From assembly GCA_001045525.1 (NCBI GenBank), contig LDWW01000003.1, positions 124,001-188,000 of the forward strand: a stretch of DNA of 64,000 bases. Direction: 5' to 3'. The stretch's first letter is position 1; each line of letters starts with the position of its first letter. The notes under the pieces were generated by a model, which saw only the letters and a program-made list of their open reading frames with translations, had not been told where the DNA came from and searched no databases. The translations under genes and the position numbers were made by a program. Below, piece after piece: positions 53,050 to 62,024 of the stretch. The DNA is from Chitinispirillum alkaliphilum. GTDB lineage: Bacteria > Fibrobacterota > Chitinivibrionia > Chitinivibrionales > Chitinispirillaceae.

Positions 53050-55065
53050 TCAGGATACTGACAGGTCAGAGGCATGGTTTTGGGCCTTGTGCAGAATCAG
53101 TGGTTTGTTTCTCTCCGATAACTGAGATCTGAAATCTGATCCCTGTATAAAGAGCCGGTGAAGAAGCTGGGTTGAAGCCACCAATGCCACGGCCATATCA
53201 TCGGTTGCACTCACCTCCCCACCGTCTGAATGTGACTCGATCTTTTTGAGAAGATTGCTTACCGCCTTCGAGTCAAAAAGAGAAACAGAATCAAGTTTTT
53301 CCCTTGTGAGCATAAGGGAGGAGAGGTTTTCCCTAAGGGGAAGAAAGGAACGGGATATAGGGGCACGGTAAGGCTGTTTGGGCCTGGAGGCTATTTCCTT
53401 TGGCAAAATATCTGAAAATGCCTGTTTCAGGATATATTTTTCTTCCAGTATATTGAGCTTGAAATCGGGAGGTATTGAGTTTGCAAACTCAATAACCCTG
53501 TGATCCAGAAACGGAAATCTTCCCTCCACTGAATTTCCCATAAGCATCCTGTCCCCCTGGGAAGAGAGCAGGTACCCTGGCATAAAAAGCATCATTTCAA
53601 GATACTGCGCCTGACAAAGCGGGTTCCACCGCAGCATATCGCTGTCCAGATATGAGTTCAACTCATCAAAGACATGCTCCTTTTCATTCAACTGAAGCTG
53701 AAGCTCTGAGTTTAAAAACCTCTTTATCCTCCCGGTGTTTGCCCATCGGAGCGTATGGGAGTAAAAGGGGGAGCTTATATCTGTGAGACCCCGCTTGAAA
53801 AAACCCTGCCAGAATGCATCATTTCTGTTTGCAGTATGGATGTAGGGATAGATTCTTTTAAGCAGATGGGGGCGGATTCTGGAGTGGGGGTTTCGCCCCC
53901 AGAACCGGCGGATCCTGTTTTCCTTAAATATGTTGTACCCCCCGAAAACCTCATCCGCTCCCTCGCCTGTCAGTACCACCTTAAGCCCGCTTTGTTTAAC
54001 GAGGGAGGCGAGTGCGAACATGGGGCAGGGAGCGGTGCGGATCTGGGGGGTTTCTGCATGCCACACAACTTGCGGAAAGAGATCCCCGATCTGCTCATAG
54101 CCTATTTCTGTGGTTTGGTGTTCAGTGTTAAGCCGCTTTGACATCAACTCCTGATACGGCCGTTCATCATACAACCGGTCCCTGAAACTCACAGAAAAAC
54201 TGCGCAGCTTCTCCGGGCTCTCCCTGTTTATAAGGGCGGTGATAATGGAGGAATCCAAACCCCCGCTCAGATAAGCACCTACCGGAACATCCGCTTTAAG
54301 GCGAATGGAAACGGAGTCATAGAGCAGCTGCTGAAGTTCTTCAATATACCACTCTTTGGACAAGTAGCTGTAGTCACCCTCGTCGGGGAAACTGTAGCCC
54401 CAGTATCTGCTTACCCGTACTCCTGATCTGTCAACCGAAGCGATACATCCGGGGGGTAGCTCCTGCACACCGCTGAAAACAGTGCGGGGGGGGACCGTGA
54501 CCCAGATGGTGAGAATCTGCTCAAGCCCAACAGGGTCAATTTCCCTTTTCTGATCCGGGTGACAAAACAGTGACTTGACTTCTGAGCCGAAAAGAACGGT
54601 TCCGTCAGAGAGTGAGGAATAGTAAAGGGGTCTGATTCCGACTCTGTCCCTTGCCAGAATCAGCCTCTTTTTCCTGTTGTCCCATATTGCAAGAGCAAAC
54701 TGCCCGTTAAGCCTTCGGACAAACTCTTCCCCCATCTCCTCATACAGATGAACCAGCACCTCCGTGTCACAACGGCTGCGGAACTGATGTCCCTTGCCTC
54801 TGAGTGACTCCATGAGCTGTGGGTGGTTGTAGATCTCTCCGTTGAAAACCACCCACACACTACCATCCTCATTTCTCACAGGCTGCGTTCCACCGGAGAG
54901 GTCGACTATGCTTAACCTGCGCTGTCCCAGAGCAACATTCTCCCCCACGAAAAACCCCTCCTCGTCCGGTCCCCTGTGTTCAAGCACACCAGTCATGGCC
55001 CCAAGAACACTGCGGTCGAATGGAAATGAGGGGTGGGAGTTGTACATTCCTGCTATTCCACACAT
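53050..55065 (-). CDS. asnB: Asparagine synthetase (glutamine-hydrolysing) type amidotransferase
   Basis: A 671-residue AsnB-family enzyme. The N-terminal Ntn glutaminase domain begins MCGIAG with nucleophile C2, and the synthetase domain has the pyrophosphate loop SGGLDSS (about residue 264-270). It resembles the AsnB-type amidotransferases common in exopolysaccharide and exosortase-linked loci, which may amidate a sugar or peptide rather than make free asparagine. Two bases separate it from wzc, so it is the third gene of the wza-wzc-asnB operon. Base composition here is visibly GC-richer than in most of the window. Confidence 0.88.
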   Translation of the reverse strand: MCGIAGMYNSHPSFPFDRSVLGAMTGVLEHRGPDEEGFFVGENVALGQRRLSIVDLSGGTQPVRNEDGSVWVVFNGEIYNHPQLMESLRGKGHQFRSRCDTEVLVHLYEEMGEEFVRRLNGQFALAIWDNRKKRLILARDRVGIRPLYYSSLSDGTVLFGSEVKSLFCHPDQKREIDPVGLEQILTIWVTVPPRTVFSGVQELPPGCIASVDRSGVRVSRYWGYSFPDEGDYSYLSKEWYIEELQQLLYDSVSIRLKADVPVGAYLSGGLDSSIITALINRESPEKLRSFSVSFRDRLYDERPYQELMSKRLNTEHQTTEIGYEQIGDLFPQVVWHAETPQIRTAPCPMFALASLVKQSGLKVVLTGEGADEVFGGYNIFKENRIRRFWGRNPHSRIRPHLLKRIYPYIHTANRNDAFWQGFFKRGLTDISSPFYSHTLRWANTGRIKRFLNSELQLQLNEKEHVFDELNSYLDSDMLRWNPLCQAQYLEMMLFMPGYLLSSQGDRMLMGNSVEGRFPFLDHRVIEFANSIPPDFKLNILEEKYILKQAFSDILPKEIASRPKQPYRAPISRSFLPLRENLSSLMLTREKLDSVSLFDSKAVSNLLKKIESHSDGGEVSATDDMAVALVASTQLLHRLFIQGSDFRSQLSERNKPLILHKAQNHASDLSVS

Positions 55066-55067
55066 AT

Positions 55068-57380
55068 TCAGTACCTGTAAGAGCTGTATTGGTAATATTC
55101 CGGGCGCCTGTAGGGTGCCCCGTTAAACACTATTCCCAGAATTTTTTTCCTTAAACCGGGAAACTCACTTATCTTTTTATTCAGATGCGATATATTGGTA
55201 TGGGCCGAGCGGACCACAACCAGATATTTGTTGAATGAATCCATCACCCCGACAGCATCGGTTGTCACAGAGAGCGGAGGGGTGTCCATGATCAGCATAT
55301 CAAACTGCTCGGAGCAAAGATCAAGCAGATCCCTGAACCGCTGGGTGTTGAGCAGCTCTGCGGAGTTTGGGATAGAACTGCCGCAGGGGAGGAGGGAAAG
55401 GTTTGAGATGTGAGAGGGTCTGATCTTTCTTTTGAGCAAAGAGGAGCTGAGGGGCTCTGTGCTCATGAGAATATTGGAAAGACCCGGTTTTCTGCTTAGC
55501 CCGAAACTCTCATGCTGTAACCCTCTTCTCATATCACCATCGATCAGAAGGGTGCGGATATTCTGCTGAGCCATGGTGACAGCCAGATTCGCGGCGGTAA
55601 AGGATTTGCCCTCACTCATGTTCAGACTGCTGATAACAATTCTTTTCTTCTTCTCATCGAAAAGACTCAAAAGAACCTTCGCCCTCAGAGATCTGAACGT
55701 CTCATCCACAAAATTCCGGGAGTAATCGGCCGAGACCAGCTTGGGGTCAACCTCGCCATTCTCCGGTCTCCAGCCCGGTCCGCTCCACTTTCCCTTCACC
55801 GGCACCGATTCAAGAAGCAGCAGACTGGTAAGGCGCGAGAGATCTTTCTCCGTGCGTGCCTTGCGGTCGAAGTGATCCACCGCCATAACCGGTCCAAACC
55901 CCGCGGTCATGCTTAAAAGAAGCCCCGCTCCGAAAATAAGCACCAGGTTGCGGAAATTGTACTTTCTCTCCGGTTGGACCGCATGGTCGATAATCGACAC
56001 ATCTCCCAGCTCTATGGAGCTTGCGATTCTGGCCTCCTTGTAGCGCCCCAGAATGGTGGAGTAGATATCGGCATTTACCTCGAACTGGCGCTGGAGGTTG
56101 GAGAGCTGGATCTCTTTTGCCGGAAGGGCTGCTAAATCATTGTTGAGGTTGTTGATCCTGTTTTGATTTTCGGCGATTCTGCGTTCGAAATCAGAGATTA
56201 CCGTGCCGAGGGCGCTGTTGACTTTTCTGCCCAGGGCCCTGAGCCTGTTGCGGTTTTCGATCGCATGGGGGTGGGAGGGGGAGTAGTCCTGACGAAACAT
56301 CCGCTCCCGTTCGGTCAGGTAGTCAAGTTCACGCTGAAGCCCCGCGGCGGTTGGGGCGCGGTGTGTTGAGATGAAGGCTACCATTTCATTCAGCATGGGG
56401 ATAATGTCGTTGCTCGAAACGTGGTTGTAGCGCTCTCTTAGGCTCCTGGCCTGAAGGACATAGGAGCGATACCCCGCTTCATTCTCAATGAGATCGGGTA
56501 TGGAGGAGGGGGGAAGCATCGCATCGGGCAAACCTACCGAGGGGTTTGCGTTTCTGAATGCCCTGAGTTCGCTTTCCGCTTTCCTCATCTCCGTTTCTGC
56601 CACACTGAGCTGCTCCTGGAGAATGGAGATGATCTCTTCGGTTCTGGAGTATCTCAGGTTTGACTTGTTGTGGACGAAATCCTCCACGATGGAGTTGAGG
56701 ACCTGGGTTATGAGGGGATAGTCCCGTCCCGAGAGAGTGATGCTCAGTATGGTGCCAAGGGGCTCACTCTGACGCACCTCAAGGTTGTTCAGAATGAAAT
56801 CCACCGCATCCCTGAGTCTTATGACTGAGAAATTCACCTCAAAGGGTTCCTCTTTGAAGGAGGGGGAGAAGGAGAGGTAGACACCGGGAAACTCTGTGGT
56901 ACCAAGGGAGGAGAGTTTCCCCCTCTGCACGACCCTGTTATCAATCCCCTGTTCCTTGTTTGAATAGACAAGCCGGTACATGTTGTTGTGGATCCTCAGG
57001 GAGTAGGAACCCCTTGGGGCATCGGGTCCGACCCAGACCGAGTCGAAAACATCCTCTCTTTGCACCCGGCTGGTCATAAGCTGAAGGGAGTGCTTGGCGG
57101 CAATCTGTTCAAGGAAACTGCGGCTTTTCACAAGTGAGGCCCTGCTCTCCGACTCATAGCTCACCCTCTCATCAACCCCGCTGAGAGCCTGGGGGTCATC
57201 GAAACGAAGCACCGCCCTTGCCTGCATCTCGGGCGTAAACATATTCATTCTCCCCATCACCACTATCCACAGCACCAGAACGGTAAGAGAAACAGGGAGT
57301 ATAAACCAAATATTTCTCAGGAACAGGTGTAAATAGTGATCCCAGGGGACACTGTCTTTTTTATCTTTTCTAAAGCTCAC
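55068..57380 (-). CDS. wzc: Polysaccharide co-polymerase / tyrosine autokinase (Wzc-like)
   Basis: A 770-residue inner-membrane protein combining a Wzz chain-length domain and a BY-kinase. Membrane helices lie near 26-46 and 478-498, with a long periplasmic coiled coil between (EIISILQEQLSVAETEMRKA). The kinase has Walker A (NMSEGKS, about 588), A' (LLIDGDMRRG) and Walker B (MLIMDTPP), and ends in a tyrosine cluster (PEYYQYSSYRY). Walker A reads MSEGKS where PGEGKS is usual; the key GKS remains. It drives synthesis and export of a surface polysaccharide together with Wza. Confidence 0.92.
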   Translation of the reverse strand: MSFRKDKKDSVPWDHYLHLFLRNIWFILPVSLTVLVLWIVVMGRMNMFTPEMQARAVLRFDDPQALSGVDERVSYESESRASLVKSRSFLEQIAAKHSLQLMTSRVQREDVFDSVWVGPDAPRGSYSLRIHNNMYRLVYSNKEQGIDNRVVQRGKLSSLGTTEFPGVYLSFSPSFKEEPFEVNFSVIRLRDAVDFILNNLEVRQSEPLGTILSITLSGRDYPLITQVLNSIVEDFVHNKSNLRYSRTEEIISILQEQLSVAETEMRKAESELRAFRNANPSVGLPDAMLPPSSIPDLIENEAGYRSYVLQARSLRERYNHVSSNDIIPMLNEMVAFISTHRAPTAAGLQRELDYLTERERMFRQDYSPSHPHAIENRNRLRALGRKVNSALGTVISDFERRIAENQNRINNLNNDLAALPAKEIQLSNLQRQFEVNADIYSTILGRYKEARIASSIELGDVSIIDHAVQPERKYNFRNLVLIFGAGLLLSMTAGFGPVMAVDHFDRKARTEKDLSRLTSLLLLESVPVKGKWSGPGWRPENGEVDPKLVSADYSRNFVDETFRSLRAKVLLSLFDEKKKRIVISSLNMSEGKSFTAANLAVTMAQQNIRTLLIDGDMRRGLQHESFGLSRKPGLSNILMSTEPLSSSLLKRKIRPSHISNLSLLPCGSSIPNSAELLNTQRFRDLLDLCSEQFDMLIMDTPPLSVTTDAVGVMDSFNKYLVVVRSAHTNISHLNKKISEFPGLRKKILGIVFNGAPYRRPEYYQYSSYRY

Positions 57381-57429
57381 GTATACTCACTCCTGTTTTA
57401 TGGTCCCAAAGGAAAAAGGTTGTTTCTTT

Positions 57430-58101
57430 TTAGTTATTAATGGTCGACAGACTCACATAAAGTGAAAGCATGAATGTGGCCAGAGGCAAAATGTCCCGTA
57501 TCACCACATCCCTCACCACTGCGGACCAGAAAGTCTTGCTCGGATCGGCGGGAGTCCAGATCTGGTCTCCGCTTCTAAACCCCGCCTCCTCCAGGGAAAC
57601 CCCCGATTCAAGATACCTTATAAGATCCCTCTGCACGATCACCCGGCTGCGCTCCCAGCGCATCCTTCTAAGCCCGTTTTCATGCACCGTTCCCCCCGCC
57701 ATATACACCAGATCCCAAAGGGAACTTTTCGGGGAGACATAATACATGCCGGGTTCGAAAAACCCCCCCAGAACACTTATCCTCATAAGAGGGGTGACCT
57801 GCACCTCGGGGAAACGGAGGTACTGCTTGAAGTTTGTGGTGATAAACTCCCTGAACTGGGAGGCGCTCATAGAGCTGACGTTTATCTCCCCGTACATCGG
57901 GAGGAGAATTCTGCCATCGCTGTCGATAGAGTAATCACCACTGAGGAAATGTTCTGAGTCGGGGAAAACCGTTATCCTCACTCCCTCCCCGGGTCTGAAA
58001 ACCGAAGAGGAACGGGAGTGATGCTTCTGTTCAGCATCTGCCACAAAGATAAAGATCCCCAAACTGCACAGCAGAAAAATCAGCCCCTTGGATTTGCCCA
58101 T
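57430..58101 (-). CDS. wza: Polysaccharide export protein (Wza/BexD-like)
   Basis: A 223-residue periplasmic/outer-membrane export protein. I place the start at 58101 (MGKSKGLIF), where GGAGGT lies six bases upstream and a signal peptide follows (1-22, VADAEQ). The longer frame to 58281 would not be served. A Poly_export domain (YSIDSDGRILLPMYGEINV) is followed by SLBB-like repeats (VLGGFFEPGMYYVSPKSSL, LRRMRWERSRVIVQRD) and a C-terminal helix. There is no lipobox cysteine at the leader end. First gene of the operon with a sigma-54 type promoter about 150 bases upstream. Confidence 0.85.
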   Translation of the reverse strand: MGKSKGLIFLLCSLGIFIFVADAEQKHHSRSSSVFRPGEGVRITVFPDSEHFLSGDYSIDSDGRILLPMYGEINVSSMSASQFREFITTNFKQYLRFPEVQVTPLMRISVLGGFFEPGMYYVSPKSSLWDLVYMAGGTVHENGLRRMRWERSRVIVQRDLIRYLESGVSLEEAGFRSGDQIWTPADPSKTFWSAVVRDVVIRDILPLATFMLSLYVSLSTINN

Positions 58102-58253
58102 GTTGTTACCTCCAGAAGTTTGGATTATTTCAGGTTTAAACCCCCGCTCGCCATTTCCCTCTCTCCCGGTTCTCTCCGCCTCCTCCGATGACGGGAGAAA
58201 GGGGGTGGGGGAGAAGAGGTGGACAGAGGAGTTGTGTACTGTTTGTAAGAAGG

Positions 58254-58269
58254 TGCAAGAATGGTGCCT
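58254..58269 (-). promoter_or_regulatory. Sigma-54 promoter for the wza-wzc-asnB operon
   Basis: On the minus strand AGGCACC-ATTC-TTGCA (58269 to 58254) matches the -24/-12 consensus TGGCACG-N4-TTGCA with two mismatches and exact GG-to-GC spacing. Transcription would begin near 58243, leaving a leader of about 140 bases before wza. Confidence 0.72.
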
Positions 58270-58418
58270 AAGGGGCCCCAATGGGTGAGTGGTGGGTGTG
58301 GTTTTTGTTTCCCATATTGAAAAAAAGGCAGCCCGGGATTGCGCAATTTGCGAAAAATATGGAACTTAGGGCTCTCCAATGCTTTACATGAGGCTGAAAC
58401 AGGGGGTGATTGTGGTTG

Positions 58419-58434
58419 TGGCACGGGATTTGCA
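58419..58434 (+). promoter_or_regulatory. Sigma-54 promoter for the response regulator gene
   Basis: TGGCACG-GGAT-TTGCA is a perfect match to the sigma-54 -24/-12 consensus. The predicted start of transcription is near 58445, some 55 bases before the regulator gene. Confidence 0.85.
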
Positions 58435-58501
58435 ATAGAGAAAAGTGGCAATTTAAACGCTCAAAAAAGACACTCTCAAACCCTCTATGAGGAGGTGCAG
58501 A

Positions 58502-58978
58502 TTGACTGTCTCCACTAAAAAAAGCAGGAGAAAAAGTAAAAACCAGGCTCTCAAAAAACTTAAACGACTTCTGGTGATCGATGATGACCACTCTACACTG
58601 TTTGCTTTAAGAAAAATTTTCCAAAAATCAAACATCACGGTAGACACATCCGATTCTCTTGAAAACGCAAGGGAGTGTATCGATAACCACTATTATCAGG
58701 TAATCCTAACCGATCTGGTGTTCAGCAGGGAAGTCAAGGATGCTGGATTAGAGATCAGTGCATACGCCAAAAGAAAACTCCCCGGAGTCAAAGTTATACT
58801 CTGGAGTGGCACTGAGGCACTCGGACCCCTTAAGGAGAAAGCCCGCTATGCAGACGTTGACTACTTCTTTACCAAACCGGTTTCCACTTCGGTTATAGGC
58901 AACATCGTTGAGCGGCTGACCTTTTCAAAACCTGGCGCCCCAAAGAGAGCGCTCAGCAGGAAACCGGCTTCGGTTTAG
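58502..58978 (+). CDS. Single-receiver response regulator, sigma-54 controlled
   Basis: A response regulator of about 158 residues: a basic N-terminal tail (STKKSRRKSK), then a receiver domain with the DDD pocket (VIDDDHSTL), phosphoacceptor in VILTDLVFS and K in FTKPVS, ending in a short basic tail. There is no output domain. I choose TTG 58502 because AGGAGGT (58490-58496) lies five bases upstream; ATG 58487 would overlap that site. It is divergent from the wza operon and driven by its own sigma-54 promoter, so it probably belongs to the control circuit of the polysaccharide locus. Confidence 0.85.
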   Translation: MTVSTKKSRRKSKNQALKKLKRLLVIDDDHSTLFALRKIFQKSNITVDTSDSLENARECIDNHYYQVILTDLVFSREVKDAGLEISAYAKRKLPGVKVILWSGTEALGPLKEKARYADVDYFFTKPVSTSVIGNIVERLTFSKPGAPKRALSRKPASV

Positions 58979-60735
58979 AGGCTCTGCGCAACTTGTCCCC
59001 AAGACTTTAGTTCACCTTTGTATCTGTACATCTCACAAAGGGATAAGAGGAACGCAAGGGTAGACTCTGCACCCTCATTGAGGTTGAGCCTCTTCTCATG
59101 AATTGCATCCCTACAGCCACCGCTGTTTTTGTTGTAAACCGGCACGCCCAGACTGTTTCTTCCCAGAAACCACTCAAACCCCATCTGAGCTTTACTGAAC
59201 CACCATGGCTCTTTTGTCACCCTGAATGCCTCAAGACAGGCAGACACAACACCGCAGGCTTCAACGGGCTGCTGATCATGGGAAGCAAAATTACCATTAC
59301 GGGTATACCAGCCATTACATCCAACAGGCGTGAAAACACCCTCTTTGTTTGTCTGTACCTCAACAATCCAGCGAAGAGTTTCAAGCCCCACAGTGAGAAG
59401 CTCCCTGTCCTCTCTTCTGCGGGCACTCATGATAAGAGCGTGGGGGAGTCTTGCATTTGAATAGGTGCAAATATCCTCAAACCAGAGCCAGTTCTCATCA
59501 GCACAGGTTTTGAAAGCAGAAATCAGCTTTTTTGTTAGATCTCTTTGCAGTTCAGTTACTTTAAGATCGCCATCAAACCCTTTCAAATACTCACAAATCC
59601 CAAGAAGTGAAAATGCCCATGCCCTGGGAGAACGCAGTTTTCTGACTGTTTGCAAGGCGATATCGAACAGTTCTCTGGCCACGTAGGTAATGGCTGGATC
59701 TTTGGAACGCCCCACACAGGTTCCAAGAGCCCACAAAGCCCTGCCATGGCTGTCTTCTGAACCTATCTCCTCAAGCCATCTGCGGCCAAAATCCATGAAG
59801 TTTCTAAACCGTGCGGTTTGCCTGTTCAGTGCATAATTAAGAAATGCAAGACAGGTGATACCAACAGAGCTTATTGCCGGATCATTTTTTCCAAGTTCCT
59901 CAAGTTGAACGCTCAGTATCAGCGCCCGCGCATTGTCATCGGTACAATATCCCTCATAGAAATTGGGTATAGTGCACTTTGCGTGCTGAAACACCCCTGT
60001 GGAGTCGCTCATTCTCACGATGTGATCAAACCGAAACTCCGGAAACTCAAACTCTGCGGGTTTGATAAATGAGACGGCTTTCACTGAAGCAGTCTCTCTT
60101 GCCCGGTGGAAAAGTTCGATATAGTGACTTGCAGTTTTGTCCCAAAATCCGCTCTCCGGGGCAGAGTGTTGGGGGGTTGGAATTATTTCTATCTTCTTCT
60201 CATCTACATTGTACAACTCCCTAAGACAAATGCCTGCGCTCCTGCTGCCCACTACAATACGGGCTGAAAGGGAAGCGATCTGACCTGTCAGGCGCTTTTG
60301 ATTTTCGTCAGGATGTTCGATAACCGAATGAAGAGTGGTGATTACGGTGGAATTCAAAGCAGACAAGAGCTCGATAATATGGTTTGCAAATGAGCCGGAT
60401 AAAAATGAGTGGGGGTATTGAAGAGAAACTATTTCAGTTTTGGTGAGGTTAAAGAACTCTGCAGCCAGTCTGAAGGATGAGACTTTTTCTCTGTCGATTT
60501 TAAAGCGAACATTGGCAGGGAAACTTTGAGTTTTTGACCAGCCTTCACAAAGGGTCGCGGCCATGGGTGTATTGTTACGTGAAATCTGTGAAATAGATTT
60601 ATACAGTTTATTTGTATAAATTGAAATCGGCTGTCTGCAGGTTGAAAAATCTCCGATAATGGCTATCTTCTCTACATTTTTCAAAATGTTACTCCGGATT
60701 ATATTTTGGGGGTTTAACTGCTCTGTTTCTCTCAC
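58975..60735 (-). CDS. Glycosyltransferase-like protein lacking the donor-binding domain
   Basis: A 586-residue protein. Residues 18-195 match the N-terminal Rossmann half of GT-B (GT4) enzymes (TTLHSVIEHPDENQKR, ARIVVGSRSAGICLRELY, IEIIPTP). The chain then jumps to the last helix of such a domain (FWDKTASHYIELFHRA, about 198-213). It continues as an (alpha/alpha)6 toroid (about 245-580: NFYEGYCTDDNARAL, GRALWALG, ASHDQQPVEACG). Relatives I know carry about 170 more residues, the nucleotide-sugar-binding domain, between these parts. It is therefore probably not a normal transferase. It overlaps the hydrolase gene by four bases. Confidence 0.75.
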   Translation of the reverse strand: MRETEQLNPQNIIRSNILKNVEKIAIIGDFSTCRQPISIYTNKLYKSISQISRNNTPMAATLCEGWSKTQSFPANVRFKIDREKVSSFRLAAEFFNLTKTEIVSLQYPHSFLSGSFANHIIELLSALNSTVITTLHSVIEHPDENQKRLTGQIASLSARIVVGSRSAGICLRELYNVDEKKIEIIPTPQHSAPESGFWDKTASHYIELFHRARETASVKAVSFIKPAEFEFPEFRFDHIVRMSDSTGVFQHAKCTIPNFYEGYCTDDNARALILSVQLEELGKNDPAISSVGITCLAFLNYALNRQTARFRNFMDFGRRWLEEIGSEDSHGRALWALGTCVGRSKDPAITYVARELFDIALQTVRKLRSPRAWAFSLLGICEYLKGFDGDLKVTELQRDLTKKLISAFKTCADENWLWFEDICTYSNARLPHALIMSARRREDRELLTVGLETLRWIVEVQTNKEGVFTPVGCNGWYTRNGNFASHDQQPVEACGVVSACLEAFRVTKEPWWFSKAQMGFEWFLGRNSLGVPVYNKNSGGCRDAIHEKRLNLNEGAESTLAFLLSLCEMYRYKGELKSWGQVAQSL

Positions 60736-61928
60736 ATATCCAACAAGCCAGTGTCCCTTCTTGGGTTTAGTATACTGCTCCAGGGAAAAAGAAACTGCAG
60801 GGAATATTTATCAAAAACAGGATTTTCAATTATTTCGAGCGGTTTTACCCCCCTTCCATCCGGCCAGTGTCCCATAAATTGTTGTGTTGTGGTGGGGGGG
60901 CCGAAAATGACACTGGCCCCGTCTGCGCAGGCATTCATGGTGTAGCTGAAAAGTGCATGGAGCTGTCTTAGCACCGCATAGTATAGGTATGCATCGTACG
61001 ATGCCCGCTTATCGATACTGTTTTTGGGCAAGTGATGATCAGCTCGGTATATGTACTCGCTTTTATCAGCTTGCAATCCGGTGTCGCTGTGAACCATCAT
61101 AAACACTTTTGAACTGTCAGGCAGTGCAATGGTGTTAAAAAGTTCTGCAGCGATCGCGGGATCATTTACCTGGTCGTCTTTGTATACCTGCATAACCATT
61201 TTAACATGTGAAGGGAAGTTGCGTAGCTGCTCTTCTGTGATTTCATAAAAATACCATGGAGCCATAATAAACATAAACGCGCAGTCTCGGCCCCACCCCT
61301 CCTGTGTAATAGAATTATAGGCAACCCAGGGCAGGGTTCCGCCACCGAATGAGTGCCCAACAAATCCCACCCTCGAAAGATCAAACCTTTCCCCCCAGAC
61401 CCGTACAGCTTCCCTGAAACCGGAATAGATCAGCTCGTAATTACCCCCCTTACCAGGGATGTGAATAATTCTTCTGTAGGGAGAGAAAACAACGGCAGCA
61501 CCATGGCTCACCATGTGATCTATTATGGATGCATAAACTGAAGGATCGGATTGTCCATACCCGTGAGCAAAAAAAACCACAGGAAACCCTTCTTCTGGAG
61601 GGGAATGGTTCGGAATAAAAAGCTGTACATTACGTTCCTTCCACAGGGGACTGGGAGTTTTTTTCGTTTCAATTTGAAACGGTCCTCTGGCACCAAATCC
61701 CTCCCTTATGGGTTCAATCGGGCCGGTGAATTTCAACTGATCGTTTTGTGGATTTGTGGGATCTGTTGTGCAGACAAAAAACTGGGATAAGAGTAGAAAG
61801 AGGAGTAAATTTACTATGTGAAATGGGAATTGTTTTGTGTTTGTTCCCGGAAATGGGAACCATCCAATTAGGCGATTAAGTAGGATTGCACTATTTGACG
61901 GCCAGATATGGTGGTTTTTTCCCCTCAT
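60732..61928 (-). CDS. Exported alpha/beta hydrolase (PET hydrolase/chlorophyllase-like fold)
   Basis: A protein of about 398 residues. Start at 61928 (MRGKNHHIW) is favoured by AGGAAAG just upstream; 61979 is the other option. A hydrophobic export segment (VNLLLFLLLSQFFVC) ends in a cysteine that may be lipidated. The hydrolase core has the nucleophile elbow GHSFGG, an oxyanion-type FFAHGYGQ segment and a C-terminal DHHL that may hold the catalytic His. Family members cleave esters. The gene is coupled to the donor-domain-less glycosyltransferase gene, so it may act on glycans or lipids, but the substrate is unknown. Confidence 0.75.
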   Translation of the reverse strand: MRGKNHHIWPSNSAILLNRLIGWFPFPGTNTKQFPFHIVNLLLFLLLSQFFVCTTDPTNPQNDQLKFTGPIEPIREGFGARGPFQIETKKTPSPLWKERNVQLFIPNHSPPEEGFPVVFFAHGYGQSDPSVYASIIDHMVSHGAAVVFSPYRRIIHIPGKGGNYELIYSGFREAVRVWGERFDLSRVGFVGHSFGGGTLPWVAYNSITQEGWGRDCAFMFIMAPWYFYEITEEQLRNFPSHVKMVMQVYKDDQVNDPAIAAELFNTIALPDSSKVFMMVHSDTGLQADKSEYIYRADHHLPKNSIDKRASYDAYLYYAVLRQLHALFSYTMNACADGASVIFGPPTTTQQFMGHWPDGRGVKPLEIIENPVFDKYSLQFLFPWSSILNPRRDTGLLDM

Positions 61929-62024
61929 TGAGCTTTCCTTTCGGGTTAGCCGTTCAAAGAGGAGCAAATCAGGTGCCATACAGGCTTACTCACCCATACC
62001 CCAAACCTGAGTACCAGGGAAAAT

